Below are positions 43,548 to 50,451 of a stretch of 64,000 nucleotides of DNA, in pieces. The notes below the pieces were generated by a model that was given only the letters and a program-made list of their open reading frames with translations, did not search any database and was not told where the DNA came from. Numbering within the stretch: the first letter of the stretch is position 1; every line of letters begins with the position of its first letter. Position numbers and translations under genes: made by a program. Source of the DNA: JAEUHO01 sp046350655 (GTDB lineage Bacteria > Planctomycetota > PLA2 > JAEUHO01); contig JAXMAB010000006.1 in assembly GCA_046350655.1 (NCBI GenBank), positions 186,001 to 250,000 of the forward strand. The letters run 5' to 3'.

Positions 43548-43655
43548 CCGCCGGTGCGGCGAGGGTTCGAGGGACCTCACCGGAGCCTTGCGGCGCCGGT
43601 GGCGGGAGGCGAACCCCGCTGGATCATGGAGTCCCTCGGGCATCCGCACCGGCGG
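43548..43655 (-). ncRNA. Structured RNA C of the Ro60-RtcB spacer
   Basis: On the minus strand an outer 12-bp stem (43644-43655 with 43548-43559) and a second 8-bp stem (43631-43638 with 43568-43575) enclose two hairpins: GCGGG(GTTCGCCT)CCCGC, which looks like a T arm with an enlarged loop, and CACCGG-C-GCC-GCAA-GGC-T-CCGGTG with a GNRA tetraloop. An 11-nt box TCATGGAGTCC (plus reading, 43624-43634) is shared with structured RNA A. It ends 79 nt before the rtcB start. It could be a separate Y-like RNA or the rtcB leader; transcript ends are unknown. Confidence 0.55.
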
Positions 43656-43713
43656 ACGAGAGGAGCGATCGGGGATCGGAAAGAGCGACGGAGGTGTCGA
43701 ACGAAGGGGGAGA

Positions 43714-43877
43714 GGTCGAGGCGCGGACGAGAGGAGACGACGTCTTGCTCTACCGCAGAGCGCGCCCTTCCTTGCGGGAGGGCGACTCATCTGAGCTACG
43801 GGCCCCGTGGAATCGGGGGGCCCGATGGGACTCGAACCCACGACCGGGAGCGTCGTCGGCATTCCGAGCCTCGACCC
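43714..43877 (-). ncRNA. Circularly permuted tRNA-like RNA, Y-RNA (YrlA-type) candidate
   Basis: Reading the minus strand, a 9-bp outer stem GGTCGAGGC / GCCTCGACC (43868-43876 with 43714-43722) and a 7-bp stem GACGACG / CGTCGTC (43851-43857 with 43736-43742) lead into a tRNA mimic. In order come a T arm GTGGG-TTCGAGT-CCCAT (43825-43841), the acceptor 3' strand CGGGCCC (43818-43824), a 12-nt loop, the acceptor 5' strand GGGCCCG (43799-43805, 7 of 7 paired), TA, a D stem GCTC / GAGC (43793-43796 with 43747-43750) with AG and CGGTA loop ends, and a GNRA-capped hairpin inserted in the D loop. The halves are in permuted order and there is no anticodon; the ends leave where the anticodon arm would be. 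Location after a TROVE gene supports a Ro60-bound Y RNA. Confidence 0.7.
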
Positions 43878-43984
43878 GAGGCGAACCGACGCCGAGCACG
43901 ACAACCAGGGACGGGACGTTGTCCTTTGAGAGAGGGAATCCCGGCCGCATTCGTGCCCGGCACGGAGAGCCGGGGGAAGGGGAG

Positions 43985-44108
43985 CGCCTCGGACGTCGGG
44001 GACGAAAGGGGAGGGACACCGCCCTTTCGGGCGACGGTCGCCAGGCCTTGCGGTCCGGCGCGCCCGTTTCATGGAGTCCACTCCGGCATTCCGCCGGCGT
44101 CCGAGGCG
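43985..44108 (-). ncRNA. Structured RNA A of the Ro60-RtcB spacer
   Basis: A perfect 10-bp closing stem CGCCTCGGAC / GTCCGAGGCG (minus 44099-44108 with 43985-43994) bounds about 124 nt. Inside are CCGGC(GGAAT)GCCGG, a hairpin CGCCC-GAAA-GGGCG with a GNRA loop, and an ACCGCAAGG element like those in the other two RNAs. The box GGACTCCATGA is shared with RNA C, and CGGAATGCCG is shared with the tRNA-like RNA B, suggesting the three derive from one another. Boundaries come only from the stem; expression is not shown. Confidence 0.5.
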
Positions 44109-44137
44109 ATGGGGGGGGAAAGAGCGTGGGCTTCGAA

Positions 44138-44197
44138 GGGGGGCGGGCCCGAGTGCCCGCCCCCCGTCCGCGCGTCCGGTCCCCGATGGGACCGGAC
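44138..44197 (-). other. Two strong hairpins just after the Ro60 gene
   Basis: An 11-bp stem (44138-44148 with 44055+100 = 44155-44165; loop of 6) and a perfect 10-bp stem (44174-44183 with 44188-44197; loop of 4) follow the Ro60 stop at 44241. The second, with flanks, reads GTGGGTCCGGTCCCATCGGGG on the minus strand in part and resembles a decayed copy of the T arm of the tRNA-like RNA (TGGGTTCGAGTCCCATCGGG). They may stabilise or process the Ro60 mRNA 3' end, or mark a degenerate fourth RNA. No U-tract follows, so classical termination is unlikely. Confidence 0.5.
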
Positions 44198-44240
44198 CCA
44201 CACATCCCGGCGAACGGCCGCCGGGCCTTGCGTCCAGTCG

Positions 44241-45797
44241 TCAGAGGACGATCGCTTCGATCGCCTTCACCCACGGCTCGGCCGCGAGGCCGCCGCGGGC
44301 GAACTCGCCGACGAGGTCGAAGACCGCGTCGGAGAAGCCGCCGACGTTCAGCACGTCGTCGGCCTCCGGGGCCTGCGTGGTGCCGTGCGGCTGCAGGTCC
44401 ACGCAGACGAGCCGAGCCTTCGGGTTGCGGACGCGGTACGCCCGCCACTGTTCGAGGGTGCCGGTGCCGCGGGTGCCCGCGGCGTCGAGCCACGACTGGT
44501 TGTCGGAGAGGTAGATCACGAGGTCGCCGCGGTCGCCTTCGGCGTTGAGCAGCGCCAGGGGCGCGCTGCAGTCCGTGCCGCCCGAGGGCAGCGACGCGAG
44601 CCGCATGGCGTTGGTGGCGACGGAGTCGCGCGGGTTGAGCGTCACCGCCTCCACGCGGTCGTGGAACGGCAGCACGCGCGCCGTCGGGTGCTTGCGGAGG
44701 ATCGCCGAGGCGAACAGCGCCGCGACGTCCCGACAGGTGACCGACGTGGTGCCGGCGCCGCGTTCGCCCGTGACCGGGCTGTTCATGGAGCCGGAGACGT
44801 CCACGCACACGCGGACCGCGCCGTCGAGCGTCGGGACGTTCTCGAGAGAGGCCTCGAGCGCGTCCTGCAGCGCCGCCGACAGGATCGCCGGCGCCTTCGC
44901 GTCGAGGGCCTTGAACGCGGCGAGGACCTGGTACGGGTAGGTCTTCGAGCGCACGACCTCGTCGCGCGCGGCGAGGCGGGCGGCGAGGTGCGCGGCGAGG
45001 CCGGGGTCGGCCTCGAACGCGCCGTGGCGGTGGTAGGTGTTGAGGTTCATGCGGAGGGTCTGCCAGGGCGCGCGGCGGGCGATCGTCGCCCAGGCCGCCG
45101 CCGGGAGCGGCAACGCGGTCAGCATCGGGAACGGGACGTCGGGGACGTCCGAGGTGCGGTCGGCCTTCCAGGCCTCGAACCGCGCGACGACCTCGGGCAG
45201 CGCGGCCGCGTCGTACGGCCGGCCGAGGAGCCAGGCGTAGAGCGCGGAGCGCGACGGCGTCGAGGGCTTGGGGTGGACCATCTTCACGACGTCGGCGAGC
45301 GACGGGTCGTTGCCGACCGACGCGCGGAAGACCTGCTCGTCGGTGCGCGCGTCGAACCACGCCTCGACGAGGCGCTTCGGGCGCGACCCGAGCGACTTCC
45401 GGCCGACGCGGCCGGAGCGCAGGATCTGGACGAACGTCCGCAGCGTGCGGCCGTCGTCGACGACGCGGGGGAAGACCGCGGCGAAGACGTCGGGCGCGGC
45501 CTTCGACAGCCACGCGACGAGCGTGACCGGCGCGTCCTTCATGCGGCCGCGCGCCCGGGCGTGCACGGCGGCCTTCCCGACGAACGCGGGGTCCACCTGC
45601 GCGGCGAGCGCGAGCAGCTCGTCGAAGTGCGTCTCCGCCGAGGCGTAGAACGTGCCCGCGACGCACGACGTCGATACCAGCTGCGCGAGGCGGTGCTTCG
45701 GCGTCAGCTCGAACGCCGGCGCGGCCTCGCGGTTAATGGTGTCGGCCGGCGGGACCAATGCGCCGCGGATCGAGCGGAAGAACGACTTGAGGGCCAT
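44241..45797 (-). CDS. rsr: TROVE-domain protein, Ro60 orthologue
   Basis: 518 aa. The N-terminal 300 residues are TROVE HEAT-like helices forming the RNA-binding ring (THFDELLALAAQVDPAFVGK, APVTLVAWLSKAAPDVFAAV, PSRSALYAWLLGR). The C-terminal half is a von Willebrand A domain with a complete MIDAS: DVSGSMNSP (about residue 331), a threonine/serine in SGGTDCSAPL and LSDNQS. Ro60 binds misfolded RNAs and Y RNAs; in bacteria it sits with rtcBA under RtcR. It is the first gene after the sigma54-type promoter. CTCGGAG lies about 10 nt upstream of the ATG. Confidence 0.95.
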   Translation of the reverse strand: MALKSFFRSIRGALVPPADTINREAAPAFELTPKHRLAQLVSTSCVAGTFYASAETHFDELLALAAQVDPAFVGKAAVHARARGRMKDAPVTLVAWLSKAAPDVFAAVFPRVVDDGRTLRTFVQILRSGRVGRKSLGSRPKRLVEAWFDARTDEQVFRASVGNDPSLADVVKMVHPKPSTPSRSALYAWLLGRPYDAAALPEVVARFEAWKADRTSDVPDVPFPMLTALPLPAAAWATIARRAPWQTLRMNLNTYHRHGAFEADPGLAAHLAARLAARDEVVRSKTYPYQVLAAFKALDAKAPAILSAALQDALEASLENVPTLDGAVRVCVDVSGSMNSPVTGERGAGTTSVTCRDVAALFASAILRKHPTARVLPFHDRVEAVTLNPRDSVATNAMRLASLPSGGTDCSAPLALLNAEGDRGDLVIYLSDNQSWLDAAGTRGTGTLEQWRAYRVRNPKARLVCVDLQPHGTTQAPEADDVLNVGGFSDAVFDLVGEFARGGLAAEPWVKAIEAIVL

Positions 45798-45829
45798 GGA
45801 GAGGACTCCGAGCGGAACGGACCTCCCAT

Positions 45830-45845
45830 AGCGACGGGTGTGCCA
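45830..45845 (-). promoter_or_regulatory. Sigma54 (RpoN) promoter of the rsr-ncRNA-rtcBA operon
   Basis: The minus strand reads TGGCACACCCGTCGCT, matching the -24/-12 consensus TGGCACG-N4-TTGCW at the TGGCAC block, the invariant GC and correct spacing, with one change in the -12 element. The predicted start is near 45819, about 20 nt before the Ro60 ATG. The divergent neighbour encodes RtcR with a GAFTGA loop, the activator class that needs sigma54, which strongly supports this site. Confidence 0.8.
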
Positions 45846-45990
45846 CGTCGCGCGACCCCGCGTGGGTGGGCGACCTAACCCCTTGTCCCGACGTGGATTG
45901 AGGCGGAGGTTGGCTCGCGACCGCGAGGCCCGGTGGCCGTCGGGGACGCGGGATTACTAGAGAGTCAGATAGTGAAGTAGATTTTTAGCG

Positions 45991-47589
45991 ATGGCGGCCA
46001 AGCCCACCACCGTGCTCGGGTTCTACGGGTCCGTGCTCGACGGCGGGCCGCCGGACCGTCGTTGGGACCGCTGGCGGCCCAGCGTCAGCCTCGTGGGGCG
46101 CGACGACCTCGTGGTCGCGAAGTTCGTGTTGCTGCACGACGGGCGGTCGCGCCAGGCGGCCTCGCTGGCGGCCGACGACATGCGACAGGTGTCGCCCGAG
46201 ACCGAGGTGGTCCTGCGCGAGGTGGCGATCCGGGACCCGTGGGACTTCGAGGAGGTCTACGGGTACCTGCACGACCTCGCGGACGCGCTCGCGTTCGACC
46301 CGGACCGCGAGGACCTGCTCGTCCACATCACGACGGGCAGCCACGTCCAGCAGATCTGCCTCTTCCTGCTGACGGAGTCGCGACGGCTGCCGGGCCGCCT
46401 GGTCCAGACGTCGCCGCCGCGCAATCGGTCGGTGGACCGGCGGGGCGGGTTCGCGATCATCGACCTCGACCTCTCGCGGTACGACCGGCTGGCGTCGCGG
46501 TTCGAGAAGGAGCGGCGCGAAGGCGAGTCGATGCTCAAGGCGGGCATCGCGACGCGGAACGCGGCGTTCAACCGGATGGTGGCCCGGATCGAGCAGGTGG
46601 CGGGGGCGACGCGGGCGCCGATCCTCCTGCTCGGGCCGACGGGCGCGGGCAAGAGCCAGATGGCGCGCCGCATCGTGGAGCTGAAGCGGCAGCGGCACGG
46701 CGTGCGGGGCGCGTTCGTGGAGCTCAACTGCGCGACGCTCCGCGGCGACGCGGCGATGTCGGCCCTGTTCGGGCACGCGAAGGGCGCGTTCACCGGGGCG
46801 TTGGCCGAGCGGACCGGGCTGCTGCGCGCGGCCGACGGGGGCGTCGTCTTCCTCGACGAGATCGGCGAGCTCGGCGCGGACGAGCAGGCCATGCTTTTGC
46901 GGGCGCTGGAGGAGAAGCGATTCCTGCCCATGGGCTCCGACAAGGAGGTCGCGAGCGACTTCCAGCTGCTCGCGGGCACGAACCGCGACCTCAAGGCCGA
47001 CGCGGCCGCGGGCCGCTTCCGGGCCGACCTCCTGGCGCGCATCGACCTGTGGACGTTCGCGCTGCCGTCGCTCGCCGACCGCCCGGAGGACTTCGAGCCG
47101 AACCTCGACTTCGAGCTCGAGGCCGCCTCGCGGACGCTGAACCGCCGCGTCACGTTGAGCCGGGAGGCGCGCGCGGCCTTCCTCGACTTCGCGACGTCCC
47201 CGGGCGCGACGTGGGCCGGCAACTTCCGCGACCTCAACGCCGCGGTGATGCGGCTCGCGACGCTCGCGGTGGGGGGGCGCATCACGGTGGACGACGTGCG
47301 CGAGGAGACGGCGCGACTGTCGGCCTCCTGGGCGCCGGCGGCCGCCGCCGCGACGGCGGGCGACGACGACCTCCTGCGCGAGGTGCTGCCGCCGGGGACG
47401 TTCGAGACCCTCGACCGGTTCGACCGCGTCCAGCTGGCCGACGTGGTCCGGGTGTGCCGTTCCTCCCGCTCGCTGGCGGAGGCCGGCCGCATCCTGTTCG
47501 CGGCCTCCCGCACCCGCCGCTCGACCACCAACGACACCGACCGCCTCCGCAAGTACCTGGCCCGGTTCGGGATCACCTCGCTGCGCTGA
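45991..47589 (+). CDS. rtcR: RtcR, sigma54-dependent activator of the RNA-repair operon
   Basis: 532 aa. Residues 1-185 are the RtcR-type N-terminal (CARF-like) ligand domain (TVLGFYGSVLDGG, LLVHITTGSHVQQICLFLLT). Residues 190-440 are an AAA+ domain with Walker A GPTGAGKS (about 214), the sigma54-contact loop GAFTGA (about 265) and VVFLDEIGEL. The C-terminus has a helix-turn-helix (SLAEAGRILFAASRTRRST). It is divergent from rsr. Its own 5' side (45950-45990) is unusually A/T rich, TACTAG and AGTAGATTTTTAG, probably its promoter, with no clear Shine-Dalgarno. Confidence 0.96.
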   Translation: MAAKPTTVLGFYGSVLDGGPPDRRWDRWRPSVSLVGRDDLVVAKFVLLHDGRSRQAASLAADDMRQVSPETEVVLREVAIRDPWDFEEVYGYLHDLADALAFDPDREDLLVHITTGSHVQQICLFLLTESRRLPGRLVQTSPPRNRSVDRRGGFAIIDLDLSRYDRLASRFEKERREGESMLKAGIATRNAAFNRMVARIEQVAGATRAPILLLGPTGAGKSQMARRIVELKRQRHGVRGAFVELNCATLRGDAAMSALFGHAKGAFTGALAERTGLLRAADGGVVFLDEIGELGADEQAMLLRALEEKRFLPMGSDKEVASDFQLLAGTNRDLKADAAAGRFRADLLARIDLWTFALPSLADRPEDFEPNLDFELEAASRTLNRRVTLSREARAAFLDFATSPGATWAGNFRDLNAAVMRLATLAVGGRITVDDVREETARLSASWAPAAAAATAGDDDLLREVLPPGTFETLDRFDRVQLADVVRVCRSSRSLAEAGRILFAASRTRRSTTNDTDRLRKYLARFGITSLR

Positions 47590-47610
47590 CCGTCGCCCCC
47601 GTGCCAGTTC

Positions 47611-47836
47611 CGCCATTTGGTGCCGGACACCGATTGGCGGGACTGGACGGCAAACGCGCCATTTGGTGCCGGACACCGTTTGGCGGGACTGGACGGCAAA
47701 CGCGCCATTTGGTGCCGGACACCGATTGGCGGGACTGGACGGCAGACGCGCCATTTGGTGCCGGACACCGATTGGCGGGACTGGACGGCAAACGCGCCAT
47801 TTGGTGCCGGACACCGATTGGTGGGACTGGACGCGA
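47611..47836. repeat. 46-bp tandem repeat array of hairpins, five copies
   Basis: Units start at 47611, 47657, 47703, 47749 and 47795, exactly 46 bp apart and nearly identical; the last decays after ATTGGTGGGACTGGACG. Each unit is a hairpin with outer stem CGCCA / TGGCG, inner stem GGTG / CACC and loop CCGGA, followed by a GGACTGGACGGCAAACG linker. It belongs to the same loop family as the clusters at 18.2 and 21.4-22.0 kb. It lies just after the rtcR stop and before the convergent LysR gene. The 46-bp period is not a multiple of three, so it is not coding. Confidence 0.92.
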
Positions 47837-47848
47837 CCGGACGCCGGG

Positions 47849-48748
47849 TCAGCGGGCGGGCGGCGCGCGCAGGCCCGCGAGGACGGCGGCGACGGCGGGG
47901 TCGCGGCGGCGGCCGGCGGTGATGCCGAAGAGGCGCTCGCGGACGGAGGAGGGCGCGCCGACGACGACGGCGCCGAGGTCGCGGCGGGCGTCTTCGGCGA
48001 CCACCGACGGCACGACGAACGCGCCGCGGCCCCGCGCCGCGACGGCCGCGAGCAGCGCCCCGTCGTCCATCTCGCCGACGACGACCGGGCGCACGCCCTC
48101 CGCCACGAACCACGCGTCGAGCGCGCGGCGGATCGCGGCCCGCGGCGTCGGCAGCAGCACCGGCGCGCCGTCGAGCGACCGCGGGAAGTCGCGCGCGAGC
48201 CGCGCGAGGCCCTTCGGCGCCAGGAAGGTGACCCCGCACTCGAGCAGGAGCGTGTTCGTCGCGCGCGCGGGCGGCAGCTCGGCCGCCGGCGCGTCCGAGA
48301 GCACGACGTCGAGGTCGCGGGCCTCGAGGTCCGCGAGGAGCGACGGCAGCGCGCCCTCCCGCACCTCGACCCGCACCGCCGGCGCGGCGTCGAACGCCGG
48401 CTCGATCAGCCGCGCCGCCAGCGCCTTCGGGATCCCGTCGAGCAGGCCCACCCGCAGGCGCACGGGCCGCCCGGGGATCCACCCGTGGGCCGCCTGCTCC
48501 AGCTCGCCGCCGAGCCGGAAGATGTCGGCCGCGAACGCCGCCACCGCGCCGCCGGCCTCCGTCGGCAGCAGCCGGCGCCCTCGCCGCTCGAGCAGCACGA
48601 CCCCGAGGGACCGCTCCAGCGCCCGCACCTGGACGCTGACCGTCGGCTGGGTGACGCCCAGCGCGCGCGCGGCCGCGGTCACCGACCCCAGCCGCGCCAC
48701 GGCCTCGAAGTACCGGAGGTGGTCGTAGTCGAACCGGGGGGATTTCAT
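47849..48748 (-). CDS. LysR-type regulator, NhaR-like
   Basis: 299 aa. The N-terminal winged helix reads HLRYFEAVARLGSVTAAARA, LGVTQPTVSVQVRALERSLG, LLERRGRRLLPTEAG, close to NhaR proteins, and the C-terminal half is a LysR substrate-binding domain. ATG 48748 is chosen; a GTG two codons upstream is possible. It is divergent from terC, and a dyad covers its start codon, suggesting autoregulation and control of terC. The inducer is unknown; NhaR relatives respond to sodium or pH. Confidence 0.88.
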   Translation of the reverse strand: MKSPRFDYDHLRYFEAVARLGSVTAAARALGVTQPTVSVQVRALERSLGVVLLERRGRRLLPTEAGGAVAAFAADIFRLGGELEQAAHGWIPGRPVRLRVGLLDGIPKALAARLIEPAFDAAPAVRVEVREGALPSLLADLEARDLDVVLSDAPAAELPPARATNTLLLECGVTFLAPKGLARLARDFPRSLDGAPVLLPTPRAAIRRALDAWFVAEGVRPVVVGEMDDGALLAAVAARGRGAFVVPSVVAEDARRDLGAVVVGAPSSVRERLFGITAGRRRDPAVAAVLAGLRAPPAR

Positions 48749-48762
48749 AGGCACAGTCTATG
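48746..48762. promoter_or_regulatory. LysR-box dyad between the regulator and terC
   Basis: CATAG-N7-CTATG is a perfect dyad and contains the T-N11-A LysR box (T48748 to A48760). It overlaps the regulator's own start codon and lies about 80 nt upstream of terC. It is the only A/T-rich dyad in this 95-bp divergent spacer. Confidence 0.6.
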
Positions 48763-48842
48763 GTCGAGTTCGATTCCATGCCCCTAGTCGAAGGATCGTT
48801 CCGGGGCGATACTCCCGGCTCGAACCCCCGAACGGAACCCCG

Positions 48843-49847
48843 ATGCCCGCCGACCTGCTCGCCCGCCTCCCGGACCTGCTGCCCGCGACGGTCCCCGTCC
48901 TCGCGGCCACGAACCTCGCCTGGGGCGGCTTCCTCCTCCTCGTCCTCGCGATGCTCGCCCTCGACCTGGGCGTCTTCCACCGCAAGGCCCACGTCGTCTC
49001 GACGAAGGAGGCCCTCGGCTGGAGCGTCGTCTGGGTGAGCCTCGCCCTCCTCTTCGGCGCCGGCGTCTGGGTCGTCATGGGCTCCGAGCGGGCCCTCGAG
49101 TACCTCTCCGCCTACGTCGTCGAGAAGACGCTCTCGGTCGACAACGTCTTCGTCTTCGCGATCATCTTCTCGTCGCTCGCGATCCCGGCGATCTACCAGC
49201 ACCGCGTCCTCTTCTGGGGCATCCTGACGGCGCTGATCCTCCGCGCGATCATGATCTTCGCGGGCACCGCGCTGCTCGAGCGCTTCCACTGGCTCATCTA
49301 CGTCTTCGGCGGCTTCCTCGTCCTCACGGGCCTCAAGCTCCTCTTCCGCAAGGGCGAGCACGACCCGTCGGCCTCGTTCGCCTTCCGCGCGATCAAGCGC
49401 TTCGTCCCCACGACCGACCGCCTCGACGGCGACCACTTCTTCACGCGCGTGAACGGCCGCCGCATGGCCACGCCGCTGCTCGCCGCCCTCCTCCTCGTCG
49501 AGGTCACCGACGTGATCTTCGCCCTCGACTCGATCCCCGCGGTGCTCGCCATCAGCCGCGACCCGTTCATCGTCTTCACGTCGAACGTGTTCGCGATCCT
49601 GGGCCTGCGCTCGCTCTACTTCCTGCTCTCCGGCGCCATGACGAAGCTCCCGGGCCTCGACGTGGGCCTCGCGGCGGTCCTCATGTTCGTCGGCGTCAAG
49701 ATGGCCGCGGTGGACGTGATCAAGGTGCCCACCGCGATCTCGTTCGCGGCGATCCTCGCGATCCTCACGACGTCGGTCCTCGTCGCGCGCGCCCGCGCGA
49801 AGGCCTCGCCGCCCGCGGTCCCGGCGTCGCCGCCGGCCGCGTCCTGA
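48843..49847 (+). CDS. TerC/Alx-family membrane protein
   Basis: 334 aa, about nine membrane helices, with the TerC signatures LDLGVFHRKAHVVSTKEALG, VVEKTLSVDNVFVFAIIFSS and LLVEVTDVIFALDSIPAVLA, whose acidic residues bind metal. TerC/Alx proteins export manganese or help metallate exported proteins. The 88-nt leader is too short for the Mn riboswitch often found before such genes, so the divergent LysR regulator is the likely control. A GAACCCC precedes the ATG, with no strong Shine-Dalgarno. Confidence 0.9.
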   Translation: MPADLLARLPDLLPATVPVLAATNLAWGGFLLLVLAMLALDLGVFHRKAHVVSTKEALGWSVVWVSLALLFGAGVWVVMGSERALEYLSAYVVEKTLSVDNVFVFAIIFSSLAIPAIYQHRVLFWGILTALILRAIMIFAGTALLERFHWLIYVFGGFLVLTGLKLLFRKGEHDPSASFAFRAIKRFVPTTDRLDGDHFFTRVNGRRMATPLLAALLLVEVTDVIFALDSIPAVLAISRDPFIVFTSNVFAILGLRSLYFLLSGAMTKLPGLDVGLAAVLMFVGVKMAAVDVIKVPTAISFAAILAILTTSVLVARARAKASPPAVPASPPAAS

Positions 49848-49943
49848 CGCGCGGGCCTTCCCCGGGGCGGCGGGCCCCCCCCCCAAGGCTCCGGTCGCGG
49901 ATGGCGGCTCCGGTCGGGTGCGGGGGACCGGTCGGAGGCGGGG

Positions 49944-49979
49944 GACCGCGAGGCCCGGCGGCCGCCGGGCCTCGCGGTC
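49944..49979. repeat. Perfect 36-bp palindrome made of two inverted dispersed words
   Basis: GACCGCGAGGCCCGGCGG is followed directly by its exact reverse complement. Each arm contains one GCGAGGCCCGG word. It sits between the converging ends of terC and the GlsB-like gene, where a bidirectional terminator would be expected, although no T-run follows. The rest of the 170-nt gap is G/C-run rich. Confidence 0.9.
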
Positions 49980-50017
49980 GGGCGCCGGGGGGTCGCTTCC
50001 CCCCGCGGCGCCGACGG

Positions 50018-50314
50018 TCACCTCATGATCCGGAGCGCGCGCAGGATCACGATCAGGAGCACGGCGCCGCCGATGGCGATCAGGATGCCGCCGAGCTGGC
50101 CGCCGGCCACGATGCCGAGGGCGCCGGCCAGGAAGTGGCCGAGGGCCGAACCGACGATGCCGACGACGATGTTGGCGAGGATGCCCATCTGACCGTTGGT
50201 CTTCATGACGATGCTGGCGACCCAGCCGATCAGACCGCCGATGGCGAGCTTGATGAGCAGGTCGACGAGGCCGGACTCGGTGGCCGCGAGCACACAGATC
50301 GAGGGCAGGTCCAT
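50018..50314 (-). CDS. GlsB/YeaQ/YmgE family small membrane protein
   Basis: 98 aa with three hydrophobic glycine-rich helices (LLIKLAIGGLIGWVASIVMK, ILANIVVGIVGSALGHFLAG and LGGILIAIGGAVLLIVILRA), the transglycosylase-associated protein family, often stress induced. AAAGGAG sits 5 nt before the ATG at 50314, a strong ribosome-binding site. The gene stands alone. Confidence 0.9.
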   Translation of the reverse strand: MDLPSICVLAATESGLVDLLIKLAIGGLIGWVASIVMKTNGQMGILANIVVGIVGSALGHFLAGALGIVAGGQLGGILIAIGGAVLLIVILRALRIMR

Positions 50315-50451
50315 GGGAGCTCCTTTCGGGGGGGGGGAGGGCGGAGCCTAGCGACGGCCCCCCGGCGGTACAAGACCACCTCGGTCGGAGCCGGCGCGGC
50401 GTGCTGGGGGCGCCGGGGGGCGCGCCGGTATCGTCGGGGGCGGAGGCTCCC

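Noticed and set aside
43799..43841. An ordinary tRNA gene on the minus strand at the T-arm/acceptor signals
   Set aside because: The 3' half precedes the 5' half, there is no anticodon stem or CCA, and the D loop holds an inserted hairpin, so it cannot be a normal tRNA.
43694..44548. Plus-strand reading frame across the Ro60-RtcB spacer
   Set aside because: It crosses the structured RNAs and the 3' end of the Ro60 gene; composition is low-complexity and no ribosome-binding site is seen.
47611..47836. CRISPR array
   Set aside because: All units including linkers are nearly identical, there are no unique spacers and no cas genes nearby.
48755..48842. A manganese (yybP-ykoY) riboswitch before terC
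   Set aside because: The spacer is too short and lacks the paired loop motifs of that class.
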